Position numbers and translations under genes: made by a program. 21,793 nt of DNA, from positions 1-21,793 of the forward strand of contig JAUWNT010000016.1 in assembly GCA_030612495.1 (NCBI GenBank). The letters are read 5' to 3'. Positions within the stretch are counted from its first letter, which is position 1. Every line of letters begins with the position of its first letter. A model generated the notes under the pieces. That model searched no databases. It was not told the DNA's origin and saw only the letters and a list, made by a program, of their open reading frames with translations. Positions 15,675 through 21,793 of this stretch are shown piece by piece. Source of the stretch: Candidatus Aminicenantota bacterium. Lineage in GTDB: Bacteria > Acidobacteriota > Aminicenantia > UBA2199.

Positions 15675-16580
15675 CTACCATTCTTTTCGTGTATATTTAC
15701 ACTCAGGATAATTGCTGCATCCAATAAATTTTCCAAATTTACCCTTGCGCTCTTTTAAGATCCCTCCACACCTTGGACAACATTTTTCATATTCATCTTC
15801 TGAATTAAACAAATCTCTATTTTCTACAACTTTCTTCACTGAATCATGAGGGTTTTCACATATGTTATTGTAACCACACCACATACATAAAATAGAGGGT
15901 TTAGCCTTAAAAGTATCTGTGTTTTTTATACGAGTGATTTCTTCTATTAAATTTAACTTTACTCTCTTTGTATCCTCTCTTAAAAAAGGAACTACTACTT
16001 CTCTCTTTTCCTTTAGATCTTCAAAAGCTAACTCGATTTTATCATCTACATTTTGTTCAAATACATACAAAGCATAAGATGGAAGTTGAAGAGTTTCCAG
16101 AGGATGAGATACCTTACCTGTTTTGAAATCAATTATTCTAATAACTTTATCTTGAGTTTTTGAAACTCTATCAATAATACCTTTATATTTAATATCATTA
16201 TCCAATAAAATTTCAAACTTGTGCTCTAAATGCAATGACACACTCTTGTCAAAACAAAAAACTCTTTGAAAATAAGATGTTAATAATTCAAGACCTTGAT
16301 CAAAATAATCCCCAATGCTTTTATCCGATTTAATTACTTTAACTTTCCACAGGGATCCTTTGTCCCAAAAATGTTTGTATTGATTATTAATGTCATCTAT
16401 TTGCAATTCAATATTTTTTTGCTTTTGTTCATATGCCCATCTTAAAATTTCATGCACAGATGTCCCCATATATGATTCTATTGAAAAAAAAGCCTCGTGA
16501 ATCTTTTTTATATATTTATACTCAAATGACTTTGGACATTTTTTAAAAGAAGATATGGCAGAAAAACTATAACTATCCAC
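15675..16580 (-). CDS. RecB/Cas4-type PD-(D/E)XK nuclease fused to a topoisomerase-type zinc finger
   Basis: The 301-residue protein opens with YSFSAISSFKKCPKSFEYKYI, the classic start of the PDDEXK_1 (AddB/RecB/Cas4-like) family. Catalytic residues are visible: H43, D137 in GIIDRV, D151-x-K153 in IIDFKTG, and Q165 in QLPSYA. C15 plus the C232/C235/C241 cluster matches the 4Fe-4S 'iron staple' seen in AddB and Cas4. After a linker, residues 268-298 form a C-terminal topoisomerase-I zinc finger (C268, C271, C288, C294; GKFIGCSNYPECKY). This suggests a cytoplasmic DNA-processing enzyme, with the finger adding DNA binding. No helicase partner or cas gene is nearby. The gene lies only 11 nt after rnfB, so it should be cotranscribed with the rnf genes. 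The GTG start lacks a ribosome-binding site but is fixed by the conserved N-terminus. Confidence 0.85.
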   Translation of the reverse strand: MDSYSFSAISSFKKCPKSFEYKYIKKIHEAFFSIESYMGTSVHEILRWAYEQKQKNIELQIDDINNQYKHFWDKGSLWKVKVIKSDKSIGDYFDQGLELLTSYFQRVFCFDKSVSLHLEHKFEILLDNDIKYKGIIDRVSKTQDKVIRIIDFKTGKVSHPLETLQLPSYALYVFEQNVDDKIELAFEDLKEKREVVVPFLREDTKRVKLNLIEEITRIKNTDTFKAKPSILCMWCGYNNICENPHDSVKKVVENRDLFNSEDEYEKCCPRCGGILKERKGKFGKFIGCSNYPECKYTRKEW

Positions 16581-16591
16581 TCAAAAAAGAT

Positions 16592-17395
16592 TTACTCCAA
16601 AAAACCTATTGCTTTTGTAGGACATTTGCCAACCCATTTCATTGCTTCTTCATTATTTAAGATTTCAATATTATTTATTTTAGAAAGGTTGTTTTCAACA
16701 ACAATCTCTTCATTATTAGCACCTTTTATACAAATCTTACAACCAATACACGCATTTTTACAATTAGCTCTCGAAGTTTTTCCATTATCAAGAGACTTAC
16801 AGAAAACAAAGAACTTTCTTGAAATTGGGTGGAGCTCAAGTAAATGTTTTGGACATGCTTTAACACACATACCACATCCAGTACATTTTTCTCTATCTAT
16901 AACAGGGATGCCTTCTTTTCCTATTTCAATTGCATTAAAATTACATGCTAACACACAATCTCCATAACCCAAACAACCATAAGAACAAGATTTATTTCCT
17001 TTTTGAACAATTGTAGCTGCATAACATGTTTCAATCCCTCTGTAATCCGCCTTTATTTTAGCTGCTTCGTCAGTCCCCCTGCACATTAAAACAGCCACTT
17101 TTCTTTCACTTTTTTCTACTTTAAGACCAAGTATTTTCCCAATTGCATTTGCTGTTTCTTGGCCCCCAACAGGACAACCATCAGGCTTTGATTTTCCAGC
17201 TACTATAGATTCAGCCATTGCCCTGCAACCAGGAAAACCACATCCTCCACAATTCGCACCAGGTAGAGCTTTTTCTACCTCATCTATTTTTGGGTCCTCT
17301 TCAACCCTAAATTTTTTCTGGGCAATTGATAAGCCATATGCAAAAAATGCAGCTATAACTCCCATTGTTAAAATTGAAATGATTAAACTACTCAT
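16592..17395 (-). CDS. rnfB: Rnf electron transport complex subunit RnfB
   Basis: The 267-residue iron-sulfur subunit has an N-terminal membrane helix (about 4-24). A Cx2Cx4Cx16C cluster site follows (C49, C52, C57, C74, in the GANCGGCGFPGC motif). Two ferredoxin-like 4Fe-4S sites come next (C137/C141/C147/C151 and C171/C174/C177/C181). A further cysteine group lies at C212/C216/C219/C222 plus C258. In the Rnf complex RnfB takes electrons from reduced ferredoxin at the cytoplasmic face and passes them towards the membrane subunits. AAGGTGA precedes the ATG, and the gap to rnfA is 8 nt. All expected cluster ligands are present. Confidence 0.97.
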   Translation of the reverse strand: MSSLIISILTMGVIAAFFAYGLSIAQKKFRVEEDPKIDEVEKALPGANCGGCGFPGCRAMAESIVAGKSKPDGCPVGGQETANAIGKILGLKVEKSERKVAVLMCRGTDEAAKIKADYRGIETCYAATIVQKGNKSCSYGCLGYGDCVLACNFNAIEIGKEGIPVIDREKCTGCGMCVKACPKHLLELHPISRKFFVFCKSLDNGKTSRANCKNACIGCKICIKGANNEEIVVENNLSKINNIEILNNEEAMKWVGKCPTKAIGFLE

Positions 17396-17403
17396 TTTTC
17401 ACC

Positions 17404-17979
17404 TTACTTTATTAAACCTGCAAATCCTGAAAATCCTAAAGCCATAATTCCAGCAATAATCAAAGTTATTCCTGCCCCTTTCATTGGCTCCGGAATATCA
17501 GCTGCTTCCAGTTCTTCCCTTATACCAGCCATTAAAACAAGAGCCAGAGTAAAGCCAATACCTCCACCAATTCCCATTACCAAACCCTGCAAGAAATTGT
17601 ATTCCTTTAATGAAATAAGTAAAGCAAGACCCAATATAGCACAATTTGTAGTAATTAAAGGCAGATAAATCCCCAAAGCTCTGTAAAGAGGAGGGCTAAC
17701 TTTCTTTACAAACATTTCAACAAGTTGAACCAAAGAAGCAATAACGAGAATAAATACAACATATTCCAAAATCTCAAGCCCAAATCTTTTCAACACAAAA
17801 TTATTAACTGCCCAGCTTGCAACTGCGGTTATTGACATTACAAAAGTAACTGCAAGTCCCATAGAAAAGGCAGCATCTATCTTTTTAGATACTCCAAGAA
17901 ATGGACAAACGCCAAGAAACTGACTTAAAACAAAGTTATTTACAATTACAAAAGAAATAAATAATAATATTAGTTCCAT
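17404..17979 (-). CDS. rnfA: Rnf complex membrane subunit RnfA
   Basis: The 191-residue integral membrane protein has about six helices. C25 (FLGVCPFLG) and C113 (TTNCAILG) lie in the pseudo-symmetric positions that, in solved Rnf/Nqr structures, form one half of the intramembrane [2Fe-2S] cluster shared with RnfE. It belongs to the NqrE/RnfA branch and helps couple electron flow to Na+ or H+ transport. GIREELEAADIPEPM near 152-166 is a typical loop. AAAGGAG lies 10 nt before the ATG; the gap to rnfE is 4 nt. Length and motifs are normal. Confidence 0.97.
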   Translation of the reverse strand: MELILLFISFVIVNNFVLSQFLGVCPFLGVSKKIDAAFSMGLAVTFVMSITAVASWAVNNFVLKRFGLEILEYVVFILVIASLVQLVEMFVKKVSPPLYRALGIYLPLITTNCAILGLALLISLKEYNFLQGLVMGIGGGIGFTLALVLMAGIREELEAADIPEPMKGAGITLIIAGIMALGFSGFAGLIK

Positions 17980-17983
17980 CTAT

Positions 17984-18595
17984 TTATACTCCTTTTGATT
18001 TCTTCATTTTAAAGATCCCATAAACACCAAGCATAATGCCAAGAGTAAAAAAAGCTCCAGGTGCCATTATCATAATAGTCCAAGGTTTAAAGAAATCAGG
18101 CATTACTTGAATTCCGAACCATGTTCCAAAACCAAAGATTTCTCTCACAGATGAAAGAACTAAAAGAGACAGGAAAAAGCCTGCTCCCATTCCAAAAGCA
18201 TCAAGTACAGACATTTTTACTGTATTTTTAGAGGCAAAAGCTTCCTGCCTTCCTAAAATAATACAATTAACAATAATCAATGGAATAAATGGACCAAGAG
18301 ATTTTGATATATCATAAAAATAGGCTTTCAAAAAACTATCAACAAGAGTAACGAAAGTTGCAATAATCACAATAAAAGAGGCAATTCTGACAGAGGAGGG
18401 AATAATTTTCCTCAAAGAGGAAATTATTAGAGAAGACATTATCAAAACAAATGATGCTGCAAGAGCCATTGCTACTCCATTTATTACAGTACTTGTAACA
18501 GCAAGCGTCGGGCACATGCCCAAAAGTTGAACCAGAATAGGATTGTCTTTCCATATCCCCTTTGAAAATTCATATACAGGAGTGCCCTTTTTCAC
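17984..18595 (-). CDS. rnfE: Rnf complex membrane subunit RnfE
   Basis: The 203-residue integral membrane protein has about six helices and is the partner of RnfA. C28 (LGMCPTLAV) and C111 (IVNCIILGRQEAFAS) are its [2Fe-2S] ligands. GMGAGFFLSLLVLSSVREIFGFGTW is a typical late segment (written here only in part: GMGAGFF and REIFGFG). It starts with GTG, overlapping the rnfG stop by 4 nt (GTGA, 18592-18595). AGGGGG sits about 6 nt before the GTG. It forms the central redox and ion-transfer core of the complex with RnfA. All key residues are present. Confidence 0.95.
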   Translation of the reverse strand: MKKGTPVYEFSKGIWKDNPILVQLLGMCPTLAVTSTVINGVAMALAASFVLIMSSLIISSLRKIIPSSVRIASFIVIIATFVTLVDSFLKAYFYDISKSLGPFIPLIIVNCIILGRQEAFASKNTVKMSVLDAFGMGAGFFLSLLVLSSVREIFGFGTWFGIQVMPDFFKPWTIMIMAPGAFFTLGIMLGVYGIFKMKKSKGV

Positions 18596-19188
18596 TTTTC
18601 ACCCCCTGTTATATCCTTTATCTTATCTATCTTTTTTATATTTTCTATATTATTATTTATTATATCAAGCAGATATCTAGTTGAATATGTTGCAGCTGAT
18701 AACGCTTGTATTTTATTACTACCTTTCTCAGGCATCCTGTTTTTTATAAACCCAATTTTTGTGTTAATAGAAAGCCCTTTAAATTGTTTACGAAAATTTT
18801 CTTTTTTCATATTATCACCCAGACCTGGGGTTTCTTTCTGCTCTAGAACCTCAAATCCAAGTAATCTGGTTATTCTGTTATTTGCTGCAACAATAATTTC
18901 AATTTTATCCGAAAACCCAGACCCTTTAAGATGAAATCCCCATCCTATAATAGTATCACCCTTAACTGCTCTATATATTGCAATTATTTTTTCATTACTT
19001 TTTATATCTTCTTTTTTAAAATTATCTGCATCTGGCATCATTTTTTTTAAGCCTTTGTTTAAAGCATATTGCTTATTAACATTAATCTTTTCTTTTGTTA
19101 CAGAATCAACAACAGCAAGAGACGCACCAGATAAAATTGAAATTGATGTAAGAACAACAACCATTCGTAAAGTTTCACTCATTTTCAT
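18592..19188 (-). CDS. rnfG: Rnf complex FMN-binding subunit RnfG
   Basis: The 198-residue protein has one N-terminal membrane helix (about 7-29) and an FMN-binding domain facing the periplasm. ETPGLG (119-124) is a family motif. FMN is normally linked to the last Thr of D-x-x-(S/T)-G-A-T. Here the site reads QALSAAT (161-167), with the Thr (T167) kept but Asp replaced by Gln and Gly by Ala. The ATG at 19188 is chosen because GGAGAGG lies 6 nt upstream; a TTG start 5 codons earlier would overlap that ribosome-binding site. The gap to rnfD is 1 nt, and it overlaps rnfE by 4 nt. Confidence 0.92.
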   Translation of the reverse strand: MKMSETLRMVVVLTSISILSGASLAVVDSVTKEKINVNKQYALNKGLKKMMPDADNFKKEDIKSNEKIIAIYRAVKGDTIIGWGFHLKGSGFSDKIEIIVAANNRITRLLGFEVLEQKETPGLGDNMKKENFRKQFKGLSINTKIGFIKNRMPEKGSNKIQALSAATYSTRYLLDIINNNIENIKKIDKIKDITGGEK

Positions 19189-19189
19189 C

Positions 19190-20143
19190 TTATACCTCTC
19201 CAAAAACTTTCGGTTTTGTATATCTATTTAAAAGAGGTACAAAACAATTCATAAATAATATCGAATACATCATTCCTTCAGGTAAACCACCAAACACCCT
19301 AATTACCATAACAACAATGCCTATTCCAATCCCAAATATAATACTTCCAAGCGGAGTAATTGGAGAACTTACCATATCTGTGGCCATAAAAAATGCTCCC
19401 AGCATTAATCCTCCTGAAAAAAGATAAAAAAGAGGATCCTGATATTTTGTAGAATCAATTAAATGTAGGATACCAGCAAAAACAGATACAGTAATTATAA
19501 TACTTACAGGAATTTTCCAATCAGCCATTTTTAATAAAACTAAAATAACCCCAGCAATTATAATTAAGATTGCCGATGTTTCACCAATACAACCACCAGT
19601 ATTTCCCGAAATTAGTTTATTAAGAGCTGTTGATACACCATCAATCTTAAATCCTCCTAAAGGAGTTGCTGTAGTTATTGAATCTAAATTAAAGTAAAAG
19701 GGCTTTACCCAGGTTGTCATATCAACAGGAAATGCAGCCTGTAAAAATGCTCTTCCAACAAGAGCAGGGTTAAATATATTATAACCAAGTCCCCCGAATA
19801 TTTGTTTCCCTATAGAAACAGCAACTACTGAGCCTATAACAACATCTGATAAAGGCAGTGTAGGAGGAAGAGTCAATGCAAGAAGAATGCCTGTTACTGC
19901 AGCAGAACCATCAAAAACTGAAGATATATCTTTTTTCCTAAGCCTCAAAAAGATAAATTCAGTTAATAAAGCAGTTACAAGACTTAATAAAATTCTTATT
20001 AATGCATCCCACCTAAAAAAATAAACTCCTGCAATACACATAGGCAGAAGCAATAAAATAACAGTATACATTATTTGTGGAGTGCTTCTTTTTGTTTTAA
20101 AATGAGGAGATGATTCAAGTATTAGGTTAAATTTATTTTCCAT
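19190..20143 (-). CDS. rnfD: Rnf complex membrane subunit RnfD
   Basis: The 317-residue polytopic subunit carries covalent FMN. The attachment site is DSITTATPLGG, with T160 as the modified residue and the Asp conserved at 154. Other family segments are FDGSAAVTGILLALTLPP (77-94), FNPALVGRAFLQ (124-135) and the pore-region TDMVSSPITPLG (255-266). RnfD spans the membrane and contributes to the ion-conducting path, passing electrons between RnfC/RnfG-side cofactors. GGGGA precedes the ATG, and it begins 2 nt after the rnfC stop. The sequence is complete and ordinary for the family. Confidence 0.97.
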   Translation of the reverse strand: MENKFNLILESSPHFKTKRSTPQIMYTVILLLLPMCIAGVYFFRWDALIRILLSLVTALLTEFIFLRLRKKDISSVFDGSAAVTGILLALTLPPTLPLSDVVIGSVVAVSIGKQIFGGLGYNIFNPALVGRAFLQAAFPVDMTTWVKPFYFNLDSITTATPLGGFKIDGVSTALNKLISGNTGGCIGETSAILIIIAGVILVLLKMADWKIPVSIIITVSVFAGILHLIDSTKYQDPLFYLFSGGLMLGAFFMATDMVSSPITPLGSIIFGIGIGIVVMVIRVFGGLPEGMMYSILFMNCFVPLLNRYTKPKVFGEV

Positions 20144-20145
20144 AT

Positions 20146-21468
20146 TTATTTCCCCGAAGCTTTTTTTATTTCAGCTATTCTGGCTTTTGCTACCCTTATC
20201 CACTGAACGAGAGGTATATTTGAAGGACACACAAAGGAACATGCCCCACATTCTATACAATTCATAACACCATAATCTTCTGCTTTATCCCAAGCTGAAT
20301 TTTTAGCAAATCTGACAATTTTCGTAGGAATAAGAAACATTGGACAATGATTAATGCATTCTGCACAATTAATGCAATTAAATTCCTTTTTTCTCTTTCT
20401 TTTCCCCAAAACAAGAATTCCAGATGTTGCTTTTGTAACACCCACATCAAGATTGAACTGAGTTATGCCCATCATTGGACCACCGAGTATTAATTTTGTT
20501 ACATCATCTGAAAATCCCCCAAGATAGTCAAACAGGAATGAAAAAGGAGTTCCAACTCTAGCTAAAAGATTAGCAGGATTTTCTAAAGCCTCACCAGTTA
20601 CAGTGAGTACTCTTCTATATAAAGGTATATTCTTTACAACCGCATCATAAATAGCCGCAGCAGTACCAACATTTGAAACAACAACGCCAACATTAAAAGG
20701 AAGAGCACCAGGAGGAATTTTTCTTCCAGTAAGAGCATCAATAAGCATCTTCTCTGCTCCCTGAGGATACTTTGTCTTTACAGCCTGAACACTAATATCC
20801 GATTCATTAATAACCAGCTGAGACATTTTTTCAATAGCATCAAGTTTGTTGTCTTCAATACCAATAATTCCATTCTCTGCTTCAACAGCTCGCATTATTA
20901 TTTTTAGTCCTTTCAATACCTTTTCAGATAACTCAAGCATTGTTCTATGATCAGATGTAAGATAAGGCTCACATTCGCACCCATTTAAAATAACTGTATC
21001 AATATGAACATCTTTAGGAGGCGAAAACTTAACAACAGCAGGGAATGCAGCTCCTCCCATTCCAACAATACCAGCTTTTCTAATCAGTTTAAGTATCTCC
21101 TGCTTTGATAATGATTTATAATCGATATTGGAATTAAGATCAAAATCAAATTCTTCTTTTTCTTCAGTTTCAATCTCAATACAGGTATCTGAAGGAGATA
21201 TAGGAGTTGGATAATTCCCAATGTTTTTCACAACTCCTGTACAACTTGAATGAACTGGTGCTGCAACAAAAGCTTCGGAATCAGCAATTACCTGCCCTGT
21301 TTTCACCCTATCACCTTTTTTGACTACAGGGATCAAAGGTGCACCAATATGCTGCCTTATTGGAATTATAACCCTTGGAGGTATGGGGACTTCTCTAATC
21401 TCTAAATTTTCAGTGATTTGCTTAAATTCTTTTGGATGAATACCTTTTTTAAAAGTTAATTTTTTCAT
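20146..21468 (-). CDS. rnfC: Rnf complex NADH-side subunit RnfC
   Basis: The 440-residue protein is the peripheral cytoplasmic subunit where NAD+ is reduced, or NADH oxidised in reverse. GIVGMGGAAFPA (133-144) is the NADH/FMN-binding glycine-rich loop. YPQGAEKMLI and LGGPMMG are typical of the SLBB/NuoF-like region. Two 4Fe-4S sites follow (C365/C368/C371/C375 and C404/C407/C410/C414). An N-terminal barrel-sandwich domain includes KKGDRVKTGQVIA. It heads the operon. I prefer ATG 21468, giving MKKLTFKKGIHPKEF as in other RnfC proteins; an in-frame GTG at 21477 adds three residues, and neither has a strong ribosome-binding site. Confidence 0.97.
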   Translation of the reverse strand: MKKLTFKKGIHPKEFKQITENLEIREVPIPPRVIIPIRQHIGAPLIPVVKKGDRVKTGQVIADSEAFVAAPVHSSCTGVVKNIGNYPTPISPSDTCIEIETEEKEEFDFDLNSNIDYKSLSKQEILKLIRKAGIVGMGGAAFPAVVKFSPPKDVHIDTVILNGCECEPYLTSDHRTMLELSEKVLKGLKIIMRAVEAENGIIGIEDNKLDAIEKMSQLVINESDISVQAVKTKYPQGAEKMLIDALTGRKIPPGALPFNVGVVVSNVGTAAAIYDAVVKNIPLYRRVLTVTGEALENPANLLARVGTPFSFLFDYLGGFSDDVTKLILGGPMMGITQFNLDVGVTKATSGILVLGKRKRKKEFNCINCAECINHCPMFLIPTKIVRFAKNSAWDKAEDYGVMNCIECGACSFVCPSNIPLVQWIRVAKARIAEIKKASGK

Positions 21469-21515
21469 TTTCTTCACAACTCTTATAATTTACTATTAAA
21501 TATTAAATAAAAATA

Positions 21516-21544
21516 AGCATATAATATATCTCCCTGAAAATCAA
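21516..21544 (-). promoter_or_regulatory. Possible promoter of the rnf operon
   Basis: TTGATT (21539-21544), a 17-nt spacer and TATGCT (21516-21521) lie on the minus strand, with a leader of about 40 nt. The -10 matches the consensus at only four positions. The AT-rich background makes this tentative; read-through from the tRNA upstream is another possibility, since only a weak A/T palindrome lies between. Confidence 0.35.
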
Positions 21545-21584
21545 TATTATCTTAGAAACAATAAAAAATTTTAGAAAATTTATA

Positions 21585-21670
21585 TGCCGGAGGAGGGAGT
21601 TGAACCCTCACGAGAGCAATTTCTCGTCAGATTTTGAGTCTGATGCGTCTGCCAATTCCGCCACTCCGGC
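21585..21670 (-). tRNA. tRNA-Leu (anticodon CAA)
   Basis: This is an 86-nt class II tRNA. The acceptor stem GCCGGAG/CTCCGGC is perfect, with discriminator A at 21585. The anticodon stem TCAGA/TCTGA surrounds the loop CTCAAAA, giving anticodon CAA for UUG codons. The long variable arm has the stem CGAGA/TCTCG, and the T stem is GAGGG/CCCTC with loop TTCAACT. The 3' CCA is not encoded, so it must be added by a nucleotidyltransferase. Confidence 0.96.
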
Positions 21671-21681
21671 AAAAAAGCAAC

Positions 21682-21710
21682 ATTATAATAATATATAGAA
21701 ACTTTGTCAA
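21682..21710 (-). promoter_or_regulatory. Perfect-consensus sigma-70 promoter of tRNA-Leu
   Basis: TTGACA (21705-21710), a 17-nt spacer and TATAAT (21682-21687) lie on the minus strand, with the start of transcription near 21675, about 5 nt before the mature tRNA. It shows that this organism's housekeeping sigma factor uses the standard consensus. The remaining bases to 21793 show no recognised feature. Confidence 0.85.
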
Positions 21711-21793
21711 TAAAGGAACAATATAATGAGAAAGGAGAAAGATAATTTATTTTATTACATTTTCAAAAATTTTTATATAGAAAGTAGAAATTA

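Noticed and set aside
15675..16580. Reading the nuclease as Cas4 with a nearby CRISPR array
   Set aside because: No direct-repeat/spacer array or other cas gene lies in the window, and the topoisomerase finger is not a Cas4 feature; only the nuclease superfamily is supported.
19189..19203. TTG start adding five residues to RnfG
   Set aside because: Those codons contain the GGAGAGG ribosome-binding site for the ATG at 19188.
21726..21793. Plus-strand ATG opening a 22-codon frame to the window edge (MRKEKDNLFYYIF...)
   Set aside because: It is too short to identify, the ATG overlaps a TATAAT, and no ribosome-binding site precedes it; it could be the start of a real gene outside the window but cannot be supported here.

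Overview
The window is AT-rich (roughly 30% G+C by eye) bacterial chromosome with no phage, insertion sequence, CRISPR array or plasmid function. A signal-peptided outer-membrane beta-barrel protein, an M23 peptidoglycan hydrolase with an N-terminal membrane anchor, and an Rnf ion-pumping complex suggest a diderm anaerobe. The SBBP beta-propeller protein and several barely recognisable proteins fit an uncultured lineage. I cannot assign a phylum from sequence alone.

Left part (1-9782). A truncated secA start lies on the minus strand. Next is a large secreted seven-repeat SBBP protein (minus), bracketed by two 57-bp direct repeats. A divergent M23 peptidase (plus) follows, and a bidirectional terminator separates it from dnaK (minus). 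Then come a periplasmic TPR protein (minus), a divergent MFS transporter (plus), and an outer-membrane beta-barrel protein (plus) preceded by a textbook sigma-54 site with two upstream dyads. Three genes here (secA, M23, MFS) have a -10 box 5-8 nt before the ATG and no Shine-Dalgarno sequence, which suggests leaderless mRNAs. Neighbouring genes have good Shine-Dalgarno sites and promoters further upstream.

Middle part (9808-15506, all minus). A translationally coupled trio consists of an unrecognised 763-residue protein with a long charged tail, the bifunctional NAD(P)HX repair enzyme Nnr, and the tRNA t6A-synthesis ATPase TsaE. Upstream is a COG2403/cyclic-2,3-diphosphoglycerate-synthetase-like P-loop GTPase with its own strong sigma-70 promoter.

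Right part (15675-21710, all minus). A complete rnfCDGEAB operon has 1-11 nt gaps or 4-nt overlaps. It ends in a RecB/Cas4-type PD-(D/E)XK nuclease fused to a topoisomerase-type zinc finger, only 11 nt after rnfB. Upstream of rnfC lies tRNA-Leu(CAA), driven by a perfect-consensus promoter.

The genes mostly serve housekeeping and energy roles: protein export and folding, wall remodelling, Rnf redox-driven ion pumping, cofactor repair and tRNA modification. The least explained items are the 763-residue protein, the nuclease at the end of the rnf operon, the sigma-54/enhancer cassette in front of one outer-membrane protein, and the repeat-flanked SBBP gene.
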